Of a DNA stretch of 5,595 nucleotides, positions 1-5,291 are shown piece by piece. Position 1 is the stretch's first letter, and the number at the start of each line of letters is the position of its first letter. The DNA lies in contig JBDSTZ010000365.1 of NCBI GenBank assembly GCA_039927975.1, positions 1-5,595 on the forward strand. Reading direction: 5' to 3'. The notes below the pieces were generated by a model. The model was given only the letters and a program-made list of their open reading frames with translations, was not told the origin of the DNA and searched no databases. The position numbers were made by a program, and so were the translations under genes. The DNA comes from JBDSTZ01 sp039927975 (GTDB lineage: Bacteria; Pseudomonadota; Gammaproteobacteria; Burkholderiales; Burkholderiaceae_D).

Positions 1-626
1 GACTCTTCGATCAGCAGTTCCTTGGTGGGCGACGCTTCCAGGCCGCGCTTGCAGATGGTCTCGAATTCTTCTTCGTTGTAGGCGATGCCGCCGCCGGTGC
101 CGCCCATGGTGAACGAAGGACGGATGATGGTCGGGAAGCCCAGCTCGCGCTGCACCGCCCACGATTCTTCCATCGTGTGGGCCACGCCGGAACGCGCCGA
201 ACCGAGACCGATCTTGGTCATCGCTTCCTTGAACTTGGAGCGGTCCTCGGCCTTGTCGATCGCCTCGGGCGAGGCGCCGATCAGTTCAACGTTGTACTTG
301 GCCAGCACGCCGTTGTTGTGCAGGTCGAGCGCGCAGTTAAGCGCGGTCTGGCCGCCCATGGTCGGCAGGATCGCGTCGGGACGCTCCTTGGCGATGATGC
401 GCTCGACGACCTTCCAGGTGATCGGCTCGATGTAGGTGACGTCGGCCATCTCCGGATCGGTCATGATGGTGGCCGGATTGCTGTTGACGAGGATGACCTT
501 GTAGCCTTCCTCGCGCAGCGCCTTGCAGGCCTGGGCGCCGGAATAGTCGAACTCGCAGGCCTGGCCGATGATGATCGGGCCAGCGCCAATGATCAGAATA
601 CTTTTAATATCACTACGTTTTGGCAT
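1..626 (-). CDS. carB: Carbamoyl-phosphate synthase large subunit, N-terminal 208 residues (partial)
   Basis: CarB makes carbamoyl phosphate from bicarbonate, two ATP and the ammonia delivered by CarA, feeding pyrimidine and arginine synthesis in the cytoplasm. The ATG is at 626-624 and translation starts MPKRSDIKSILIIGAGP. The N-terminal pre-ATP-grasp domain is clear, with GQACEFDYSGAQACKAL, NSNPATIMTDPEMADVTYIEP and PTMGGQTALN. The first ATP-grasp domain follows with IIRPSFTMGGTGGGIAYN (its Arg is residue 169) and TKELLIEE. Numbering matches E. coli CarB without gaps up to the last complete codon, Glu208. The remaining roughly 860 residues lie beyond position 1. The start codon directly abuts the carA stop (TAAATG), and a GGAG Shine-Dalgarno lies 9 nt upstream inside the carA end, so translation is probably coupled. 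No frame damage is visible. Confidence 0.98.
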   Translation of the reverse strand, partial: MPKRSDIKSILIIGAGPIIIGQACEFDYSGAQACKALREEGYKVILVNSNPATIMTDPEMADVTYIEPITWKVVERIIAKERPDAILPTMGGQTALNCALDLHNNGVLAKYNVELIGASPEAIDKAEDRSKFKEAMTKIGLGSARSGVAHTMEESWAVQRELGFPTIIRPSFTMGGTGGGIAYNEEEFETICKRGLEASPTKELLIEE

Positions 627-1790
627 TTAATTTTTCTCCGCGGCTTGCATCAGGCTGATGAAGCGGTCAAACAGGTAAGCGACGTCGGTCGGGCCGGGCG
701 AAGCCTCGGGGTGGCCCTGGAAGCAGAACGCCGGCTTGTCGGTGCGGGCGAAGCCCTGCAGCGAACCGTCGAACAGCGACACGTGGGTCACGCGGCAATT
801 GGCCGGCAGGGTCGCCGCGTCGACGGCGAAACCGTGGTTCTGCGAGGTGATCATCACCTTCTTCGAATCGAGGTCCTGCACCGGGTGGTTGGCGCCGTGG
901 TGGCCGAACTTCATCTTCAATGTCTTGGCGCCGGAAGCGAGCGCCATGATCTGGTGGCCGAGGCAGATGCCGAAGGTCGGGATGCCGCGCTCGATCAGTT
1001 CCTTGGCGGCGGCGATCGCGTAATCGCACGGCTCCGGGTCACCCGGACCGTTGGCCAGGAAGATGCCGTCCGGGTTCAGCGCCAGCGCCTGGGCGGCGGT
1101 GGCCTGGGCCGGCAGCACCGTCACTTTGCAGCCGCGCTCGGCGAGCATGCGCAGGATGTTGCGCTTGACGCCGTAGTCGAAGGCGACCACGTGGAATTTC
1201 GGCGCGGTCTGCTTGCCGTAGCCTTCGCCGAGCCTCCACTCGGTTTCAGTCCACTCGTACGGCGTGGTGGTCGAGACCACCTTGGCCAGATCCATGCCGG
1301 CAAGACCCGGGAAGGAACGCGCCAGTTCGAGCGCCTGGCCGGCCGAGGGCTCGTTGCCCTGGTTGCCGGTCAGGATGGCGCCGCTTTGCGCGCCTTTTTC
1401 GCGCAACAGGCGCGTCAGCTTGCGGGTGTCGATGCCGGCGATGGCGACGACGTTCTCGGCCTTGAGGTAGTCGGACAGGCTCTGGGTCGAACGGAAATTC
1501 GAGGCCATCAGCGGCAGATCGCGAATGATCAGGCCGGCGGCGTGGACCTTGCTCGCCTCGACGTCGGCGGCGTTGATGCCGTAGTTGCCGATGTGCGGAT
1601 AGGTCAGCGTCACCATCTGGCGCGAGTAGCTCGGGTCGGTCAGGATTTCCTGGTAGCCGGTGAGCGCGGTGTTGAACACCACTTCCCCGGTAGTATGACC
1701 GGCGGCGCCGATGGAAATACCTTTAAAAATGGTGCCATCTGCAAGCGCCAGAATGGCTGGGATGGCTGGGCCAGAAAAAAATGGCGGCAA
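627..1790 (-). CDS. carA: Carbamoyl-phosphate synthase small (glutaminase) subunit
   Basis: CarA hydrolyses glutamine and channels ammonia to CarB. The 387-residue product has the usual length. The N-terminal CPSase small-chain domain (about 10-150) shows GEVVFNTALTGYQEILTDPSYSRQ and YPHIGNYGIN. The C-terminal class I glutamine amidotransferase domain (about 197-380) shows NGPGDPEPCDYA, the nucleophile elbow FGICLGHQ with Cys276, and QGHPEASPGP with His360 and Glu362, so the catalytic triad is intact. The start is a TTG at 1790-1788. There is no in-frame ATG upstream before the leader structures, and an AGGAG Shine-Dalgarno sits 6 nt before the TTG. The predicted N-terminus (PPFFSGPAIPAILALADGT) resembles other Burkholderiales CarA proteins. 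The stop TAA (629-627) abuts the carB start, so the two form one operon. Confidence 0.98.
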   Translation of the reverse strand: MPPFFSGPAIPAILALADGTIFKGISIGAAGHTTGEVVFNTALTGYQEILTDPSYSRQMVTLTYPHIGNYGINAADVEASKVHAAGLIIRDLPLMASNFRSTQSLSDYLKAENVVAIAGIDTRKLTRLLREKGAQSGAILTGNQGNEPSAGQALELARSFPGLAGMDLAKVVSTTTPYEWTETEWRLGEGYGKQTAPKFHVVAFDYGVKRNILRMLAERGCKVTVLPAQATAAQALALNPDGIFLANGPGDPEPCDYAIAAAKELIERGIPTFGICLGHQIMALASGAKTLKMKFGHHGANHPVQDLDSKKVMITSQNHGFAVDAATLPANCRVTHVSLFDGSLQGFARTDKPAFCFQGHPEASPGPTDVAYLFDRFISLMQAAEKN

Positions 1791-1791
1791 G

Positions 1792-1914
1792 GGTAACTCC
1801 TGGTAAAGTTACCGTAGCTGCGCCACGTCAGACCGACGACCATGCGCCCAGCGCAGTGCGTGCGAAGGGTATGGCGATCGTGTGAATGATGGGATGGTGG
1901 GTCGTCGCTACGGT
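1792..1914 (-). promoter_or_regulatory. carAB 5' leader with two competing RNA folds
   Basis: Reading the minus-strand RNA, ACCGTAGC (1914-1907) can pair with GCTACGGT (1818-1811), and directly adjoining GACGACC (1906-1900) can pair with GGTCGTC (1841-1835). This gives a 15-bp long-range helix with a 16-nt bulge on the 3' side. A second perfect 7-bp hairpin pairs GGTAACT (1813-1807) with AGTTACC (1798-1792) around an 8-nt loop. That hairpin buries part of the AGGAG Shine-Dalgarno (1801-1797) just before the TTG start. The two folds share the GGT at 1813-1811, so they compete. This geometry suggests a translational switch for carA. The pairings are read directly from the sequence; the regulatory role is inference, and no known riboswitch class was recognised. 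Confidence 0.5.
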
Positions 1915-1940
1915 ATGGGTGTGATTGGCTAAACCTCGAA

Positions 1941-1969
1941 ATTATAGCGCAATCGGCCCTCCCCGGCAA
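1941..1969 (-). promoter_or_regulatory. Sigma70 promoter of carAB
   Basis: On the minus strand a perfect TATAAT (1946-1941) is preceded by TTGCCG (1969-1964) with an ideal 17-bp spacer. Transcription would begin near 1934, giving a leader of about 144 nt before the carA TTG. That is long for a housekeeping gene and contains the paired segments described separately. No PyrR, ArgR or PurR operator was recognised around it. Confidence 0.75.
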
Positions 1970-2008
1970 CCCACGGCGACCTTTTCAGGAGGCCTTTTAC
2001 GGTTTTAC

Positions 2009-2037
2009 TGGACACCCATGATTTGATTCATTACATT
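2009..2037 (+). promoter_or_regulatory. Probable sigma70 promoter of the 2078-2494 gene
   Basis: TGGACA (2009-2014) and TACATT (2032-2037) are separated by 17 bp. They match the consensus hexamers at 5/6 and 4/6 positions. Initiation near 2044 would give a leader of about 34 nt. The element sits about 40 bp from the carAB -35 box on the opposite strand, so the two promoters are divergent and close enough to influence each other. Confidence 0.5.
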
Positions 2038-2077
2038 GTTTCCCAATTACAAACGTCCTGTTGGAAGGGGAAAAACC

Positions 2078-2494
2078 ATGTCCACCTTTGGCCGCGATAC
2101 CCCGATGGACCGTCCCAACCCGGGCGGGCGCGCCGCAGTGTTCGTCCCCTCGGTCGAGGCCGACGAGGCCGTCGCCGGGGCGCTCAAGACCGGCTCCGGG
2201 ATGGTTGGCTTCGGCAACTCGGACGGCTCGGTCACCGTCTACTTCGAAAACAACAAGTTCAGCGATCCCGGCTTGCACAAATGGGAAAGCAAGGTGTTCA
2301 AGTCCTACGACCGCATGGTCAAGCGCTCGCCCACCGTCAACAAGCTGACTTGCGATGCGGTCAATCTCGAACAGGTGGGCTTCATCGAGGGCACCGAAAT
2401 CCTGGTGCGCAATATGGACCGGCTGCTCTGGTGGCTGCAGAAATGCGGCATGGCCGACACCATGCCGGCCGATCCGGAGATCCACGCCAAATAA
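2078..2494 (+). CDS. Hypothetical protein, 138 residues, divergent from carAB
   Basis: I do not recognise this family. The ATG at 2078 is chosen because the purine-rich GGAAGGGG (2063-2070) lies 7 nt upstream. An in-frame TTG at 2036 would add 14 residues but has no better ribosome binding site. The protein has no signal peptide or membrane helix and is probably cytoplasmic. The first 20 residues are Pro/Gly/Arg-rich and look flexible. They are followed by a mixed region (VGFGNSDGSVTVYFENNKFSDPG), a Lys-rich helical stretch (HKWESKVFKSYDRMVKR), and an aromatic-rich helix near the end (EILVRNMDRLLWWLQKCGM). It has two cysteines. The gene has its own promoter and ends before a GC hairpin. The plus-strand reading is preferred over the 162-residue minus-strand ORF because of its start signals. 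Confidence 0.75.
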   Translation: MSTFGRDTPMDRPNPGGRAAVFVPSVEADEAVAGALKTGSGMVGFGNSDGSVTVYFENNKFSDPGLHKWESKVFKSYDRMVKRSPTVNKLTCDAVNLEQVGFIEGTEILVRNMDRLLWWLQKCGMADTMPADPEIHAK

Positions 2495-2501
2495 TACGAG
2501 A

Positions 2502-2519
2502 CGCCGCCGATTGGCGGTG
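2502..2519 (+). terminator. GC-rich hairpin after the 2078-2494 gene (weak terminator)
   Basis: CGCCGCC (2502-2508) pairs with GGCGGTG (2513-2519) around a GATT loop, with one G-U pair, eight bases after the stop codon. No T-run follows, so it may stabilise the 3' end or slow polymerase rather than act as a classical intrinsic terminator. Confidence 0.35.
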
Positions 2520-2573
2520 CGAATATAAGGCTGCCACGCGGATTAGCGGAGCGCGACGCGCAATCGCTTGGCC

Positions 2574-2604
2574 ACGTCATCCCCGCGCAGGCGGCGATCC
2601 ATAG
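2574..2604. repeat. REP-like dispersed palindromic element (degenerate, single copy here)
   Basis: The stretch resembles the very common intergenic repeat whose core reads GTCATTCCCGCGCAGGCGGG and continues AATCCAT. Its chance translations (PACAGMT, PRAGGDP) appear as false ORFs in many proteobacterial genomes. Here the core is ATCCCCGC-GCAG-GCGGCGAT (2579-2598): an 8-bp stem with one C-C mismatch and a 4-nt loop, flanked by CGTC on the left and CCATAG on the right. It lies between convergent genes, the usual location for such elements. A second copy would confirm it, but none occurs in this window. Confidence 0.55.
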
Positions 2605-2634
2605 CACCGGCGATCGCTAGCGAGCCCCGGCTAT
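2601..2634. repeat. Imperfect inverted repeat between convergent genes
   Basis: ATAGC-(AC)-CGG on the left can pair with CCGGCTAT on the right (8 bp with a 2-nt bulge). The loop region carries the perfect palindrome TCGCTAGCGA (2614-2623). It directly precedes, on the plus strand, the stop of the GlcG-like gene. It may be part of the adjacent REP-like element or a 3'-end structure. No T-run is present. Confidence 0.3.
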
Positions 2635-2639
2635 CCGCC

Positions 2640-3059
2640 TTACGCCGCGTCCAGACTCTCGATCAGCGCCGCAATCCCCGCCTTCGCAATCCGCACATCG
2701 TCCGACGACTTCACGCCCGACACGCCCACCGCGCCCACCACCACGCCGTCGACCACGATCGGCACGCCGCCTTCGAGCATGCCTTCAATCGGCGCGCTCA
2801 GGAAGGACGTGCGACCGTTATTGATCAGGTCCTCATAAATCTTCGACTCGCGGCGGCCCAGCGCTGCCGTTTTAGCCTTGGCCGGCCCCAGCTGCGACGA
2901 GATCGGCGCGGCGCCATCGAGGCGCTGCAGCCACATCAAATGACCGCCGTCGTCGACGATCGCGATCACCACCGCCCAGTTATTGGCGAGTGCTTCGGCT
3001 TCGGCGCCGGCGGCGATTTTCTTGACATCGGCGAGCGTCAACACGGGTTTGGTTTGCAT
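2640..3059 (-). CDS. GlcG/HbpS (DUF336) family protein
   Basis: The 139-residue product matches the small GlcG/HbpS fold over its whole length. It shows AEAEALANNWAVVIAIVDDGG near the N-terminus, LQRLDGAAPIS, the SAPIEGMLEGGVPIVVDG core, and VGAVGVSGVKSSDDVRIAKAG near the end. Relatives include the haem-binding HbpS of Streptomyces and GlcG of glycolate operons, but most members have no proven function and haem binding here is not demonstrated. There is no signal peptide, so the protein is expected in the cytoplasm. The ATG at 3059 has AAGGAA 7 nt upstream. It lies 53 bp downstream of the lipoprotein gene on the same strand with no terminator between them, so the two are probably co-transcribed. 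Confidence 0.9.
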   Translation of the reverse strand: MQTKPVLTLADVKKIAAGAEAEALANNWAVVIAIVDDGGHLMWLQRLDGAAPISSQLGPAKAKTAALGRRESKIYEDLINNGRTSFLSAPIEGMLEGGVPIVVDGVVVGAVGVSGVKSSDDVRIAKAGIAALIESLDAA

Positions 3060-3112
3060 CTTGTTCTTCCTTATTTGATCAATCGGATTACATGGTTGTT
3101 GAATGAATCTGC

Positions 3113-4027
3113 TCAGGGTTGCTGCTTGGCCTTGAGCTTGGCCTTAATCTGCGGCATCAAGGCGGCGGCAGCCTGCTCGCCCGCCAGGATCGCCACGTTG
3201 CGTCCATTGAAATCGTTGCCTGCCATCTTGCCCAGGCTCGGCGAGATGACCACGTCGGCGTCCTTGAGTTCGTAATGATTGAGGCGCTGGCCCATGATAC
3301 TGAAGGTTTGCATCAGCACTTCGAGCGAGCTGACGGCGGCCTGGGCGTCGGTCTGGGTGGAGATATTGACGGCGATAATGAAATCGGCGCCCATCTCGCG
3401 CGCGAAGCGCACCGGCACCGGCGCCACCAGGCCGCCGTCGACGTATGAGTGACTGCCGATCTTGACCGGCTGAAACACGCTCGGCACCGAGGACGAGGCA
3501 CGCACCGCCTGCCCTGTATTACCGCGCTGGAACAAGATCGGCTGGCCGCTGTTCAGATCCGTGGCGACGCAGCCGAACTGCAGCTTGAGCTTCTCCATCG
3601 GCACGTTGTTGACCGCCTTGTTCACGTAGGTCTGCAAGGCTTCGCCCTTGAGCACGCCGGACGACTTGCCGAACAGCGGCATCGCCCAGTCGGAAATGGT
3701 CGCCTCGTCCATGTTCATGGCGATTTTCTGCAGCTCGAAGCCGCTGTTGCCGGCCGCGTACAGGGCACCAACCACGCTGCCGGCACTGGTGCCGACCACG
3801 ATCTCGGGATAGATGCCTTGCGCTTCGAGCGCCTTGATCACGCCGATGTGGGCGAAGCCGCGCGCGGCGCCACCGCCGAGGGCGAGGCCGATCTTGATCT
3901 TGCGCGGAGCTTGGGGGAGGACCGGCGGGGTGACGACTACCGGATCAGGCGCGGGCGGCGGGGCCGTGCGGCAGGCGGACAGGACCACGGTGGACAGGGC
4001 GATCAGGGTAAGGCGTCTGGAAATCAT
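3113..4027 (-). CDS. Patatin-like phospholipase, outer-membrane lipoprotein (RssA/NTE type)
   Basis: Patatin-family proteins are lipid acyl hydrolases with a Ser-Asp dyad. With the ATG at 4027 the product has 304 residues. It begins with a lipoprotein signal (MISRR, then a hydrophobic stretch) ending in the lipobox LSAC with Cys19. Arg at +2 fits outer-membrane sorting, but this is only a rule of thumb. A Pro-rich linker (22-41) follows. The catalytic domain has the oxyanion loop GGGAARG (51-57), the nucleophile elbow GTSAG with Ser81, and DGG with Asp197, so the dyad is intact. An in-frame ATG at 4042 (309 residues) is possible; I prefer 4027 because the lipoprotein signal is compact and a -10 box lies only about 13 nt before 4042. 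Neither start has a strong Shine-Dalgarno. The natural substrate cannot be told from sequence. Confidence 0.9.
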   Translation of the reverse strand: MISRRLTLIALSTVVLSACRTAPPPAPDPVVVTPPVLPQAPRKIKIGLALGGGAARGFAHIGVIKALEAQGIYPEIVVGTSAGSVVGALYAAGNSGFELQKIAMNMDEATISDWAMPLFGKSSGVLKGEALQTYVNKAVNNVPMEKLKLQFGCVATDLNSGQPILFQRGNTGQAVRASSSVPSVFQPVKIGSHSYVDGGLVAPVPVRFAREMGADFIIAVNISTQTDAQAAVSSLEVLMQTFSIMGQRLNHYELKDADVVISPSLGKMAGNDFNGRNVAILAGEQAAAALMPQIKAKLKAKQQP

Positions 4028-4054
4028 AAATCCGAAGCTCATGAGAGAGCGCAG

Positions 4055-4085
4055 ATTGTAACGCGTCACGGCGACCAAGCGGCAA
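4055..4085 (-). promoter_or_regulatory. Possible promoter of the patatin-like lipoprotein gene
   Basis: On the minus strand TACAAT (4060-4055) is a good -10 match. The best -35 candidate is TTGCCG (4085-4080), identical to the carAB -35, but with a long 19-bp spacer. Initiation near 4048 would leave about 21 nt before the ATG at 4027, supporting that start. Confidence 0.35.
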
Positions 4086-4239
4086 ACCGCTGGCAATGGC
4101 GACATGAAGGGACGACGGGCAGGCCTGGCGTGCGCCTGCCAAACTGCCGGGATCCCACGCGCGACAGGCCCGCCCTTGCTCGCATGCGCACATCGGCATG
4201 GCAGTCAAGCACAGGCCGATCAGCCGCTTGGCTCCTGAA
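4086..4239. other. Non-coding gap with one GC hairpin
   Basis: No credible gene was found between the lipoprotein promoter and the terminator of the upstream cassette. The only clear structure is a perfect 7-bp inverted repeat, GGCAGGC (4118-4124) with GCCTGCC (4134-4140), around a 9-nt loop. No T-run follows on either strand. Its role is unknown. Confidence 0.4.
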
Positions 4240-4247
4240 CGACGATC

Positions 4248-4270
4248 TAAAAGATCACGTTCTTGTGATC
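4248..4270 (-). terminator. Short intrinsic terminator of the effector-immunity cassette
   Basis: On the minus strand GATCAC (4270-4265) pairs with GTGATC (4258-4253) around AAGAAC and is followed at once by TTTTA. It lies about 47 nt after the stop of the immunity-like gene. The stem is short, so efficiency may be modest. A larger perfect 8-bp arm pair, CGACGATC (4240-4247) and GATCGTCG (4267-4274), encloses the T-run and competes with this stem. Confidence 0.5.
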
Positions 4271-4316
4271 GTCGCGCCGAAGACGACGCGCAGAAGAAGC
4301 AGTTGTGACAAACAGT

Positions 4317-4766
4317 CTAGTTTGACACCGACTGGAGGCGCCCTACCTTCAAGCGAAATTCTTTGCAAAGGCTGCTTGCGGCTGCGGCGCAATTCGAGGA
4401 TGCGAGTCGCCCGATTTTTTCGATATCGCCGGTATCGAGCGTCTCGTCGATGTGCCGCAGAACAAACTGCTGCAAACGCGGGTCACGCTTTATGAGCCGC
4501 ACGAGCGTCGGCGTGGTGTCCCAGTGGTCGATCAACAGGCGCGCGATTGCTTCAGAGTTGCCTTCCGCAATGCTGCCATCGTCGCAGTGGCCGAATCGAC
4601 GAAAATTGGACGCCACCTTTGCCCAAGTGTCCAGATGGTCAAGCTGTGCATCGGCGGAAGTAGCCTCTGTCGCCGAACAGGTCCTGGCGCGCGCGCTTGC
4701 GGGGGAAGCCAGCATGAGTCCAAGCGTCAGCATCGCGACAATTGCGCGAAAGCGGTGCTCAAGCAT
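4317..4766 (-). CDS. Exported four-cysteine protein, candidate periplasmic immunity protein
   Basis: The 149-residue product begins with a Sec-type signal peptide: a basic MLEHRFR start, the hydrophobic stretch AIVAMLTLGLMLA, then SPASARA with cleavage likely after residue 25 or 27. The mature part, of about 122 residues, has four cysteines (30, 61, 126, 134) that could form two disulfides in the periplasm. It looks mostly helical and carries a distinctive GHCDDGSIAEGNSEAIARLL segment (59-78) and an FVLRHIDETLDTGDIEKIG segment (101-119). The start overlaps the stop of the upstream YkuD-like gene by 8 nt (ATGCTTGA), so the two are translationally coupled. I do not recognise a named Pfam family. 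Location, size, export and coupling to a peptidoglycan-active protein all fit an immunity protein, which is inference. A structural partner or a secreted accessory factor is the alternative. Confidence 0.7.
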   Translation of the reverse strand: MLEHRFRAIVAMLTLGLMLASPASARARTCSATEATSADAQLDHLDTWAKVASNFRRFGHCDDGSIAEGNSEAIARLLIDHWDTTPTLVRLIKRDPRLQQFVLRHIDETLDTGDIEKIGRLASSNCAAAASSLCKEFRLKVGRLQSVSN

Positions 4767-5223
4767 GATGCGCTCGATTCAGATGACGATGGCCGTGGCG
4801 CCTGGTCGCCCCTTGCGCCTGCGGTGCACCGTTGTTGACAACGCTGATCGTCGAAAGCGGCGACGTTCTCATATGGTCGATGATCGCCGACATCGCCTGG
4901 TCGCTGGTGCGGATGCACCCCATCGTTGCGTGTGCCGGGCCAGGAGCGTATTTCGCGTCTGCCCGCCCGGAGTGGACCCCGATACCCGGATGGCCGAGGA
5001 CATGGAATCGAATAATTCCGTGAAGTCCATACGGACCGTTCGCGCGTGCAACGTGGCGGCGGGGTGCAGATCTATCCTGGATGGGATAGGTATGGTTCGC
5101 AAGGTGAGAGATAGTGGCATGGCGGTCGACATTGTTGTAGGCGATCCATTCCCCTACTGTTTCCCCATCGTTTCCTATCAGCGATAATTTATGTTGGATA
5201 CCGTCAAACAATAAAGTGGACAT
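4759..5223 (-). CDS. L,D-transpeptidase-like (YkuD/Tlde1-type) protein, candidate antibacterial effector
   Basis: The 154-residue product starts MSTLLFDGIQHKLSLIGNDG, typical of small Tlde1/DUF2778-like proteins. It carries the YkuD-type catalytic signature: GIGVHSGR with His84, then, 19 residues later, TMGCIRTS with Cys103 and Arg105. FHVLGHPG (73-80) is also in family style. Proteins of this kind cut or exchange D-amino acids in peptidoglycan tetrapeptides, and several are type VI secretion effectors that act in the target periplasm. There is no signal peptide, which fits delivery by a secretion machine rather than self-export. Residues 132-154 form an odd Arg/His-rich tail with no family resemblance. 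The ATG at 5223 is chosen because the domain begins there and a G-rich ribosome binding site precedes it. An in-frame GTG at 5406 would add 61 non-family residues. Low-confidence alternative: a housekeeping L,D-transpeptidase, less likely without a signal or anchor. Confidence 0.75.
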   Translation of the reverse strand: MSTLLFDGIQHKLSLIGNDGETVGEWIAYNNVDRHATISHLANHTYPIQDRSAPRRHVARANGPYGLHGIIRFHVLGHPGIGVHSGRADAKYAPGPAHATMGCIRTSDQAMSAIIDHMRTSPLSTISVVNNGAPQAQGATRRHGHRHLNRAHHA

Positions 5224-5231
5224 AAATACAT

Positions 5232-5239
5232 CCCCCCCC
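5232..5239 (-). repeat. G8 homopolymer at the ribosome binding site of the effector gene
   Basis: On the coding strand eight consecutive G follow CCCA and precede ATGTATTT and the ATG at 5223. This tract is the only plausible Shine-Dalgarno, ending 8 nt before the start. Runs of eight G are prone to slippage. A length change here would shift Shine-Dalgarno spacing without touching the reading frame. Confidence 0.6.
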
Positions 5240-5291
5240 TGGGAAAGTGCCAAGCGCACGGAAATGTAACGATATCGGCATTGCGGAGGGG

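Noticed and set aside
177..1796. A 539-residue plus-strand open frame across carB and carA
   Set aside because: It is wholly antisense to two unmistakable conserved genes. Long antisense frames are expected in GC-rich coding DNA, and its translation has no recognisable domain.
1640..1969. A 109-residue minus-strand ORF covering the carA leader, considered as a leader peptide
   Set aside because: It begins at the carA -35 region, lacks a ribosome binding site at its internal ATG (1843-1841), runs out of frame deep into carA, and shows no run of regulatory codons.
1997..2485. A 162-residue minus-strand ORF opposite the 2078-2494 gene
   Set aside because: The plus-strand gene has a better promoter and Shine-Dalgarno, and the minus translation looks like a typical GC shadow.
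4043..4105. Extension of the lipoprotein to a start at 4105
   Set aside because: It would put 26 residues before the signal sequence and would read through the likely -10 box at 4060-4055.
4218..4274. Cluster of GATC sites considered as a Dam-dependent or origin-like element
   Set aside because: There are only a few sites, explained by the inverted-repeat arms. There are no DnaA boxes, and Dam methylation is not general in betaproteobacteria.
4363..5187. A 274-residue plus-strand ORF over the effector-immunity pair
   Set aside because: Its translation is low-complexity and Arg/Ser-rich with no domain. The minus-strand genes have catalytic motifs, a signal peptide and coupled starts.
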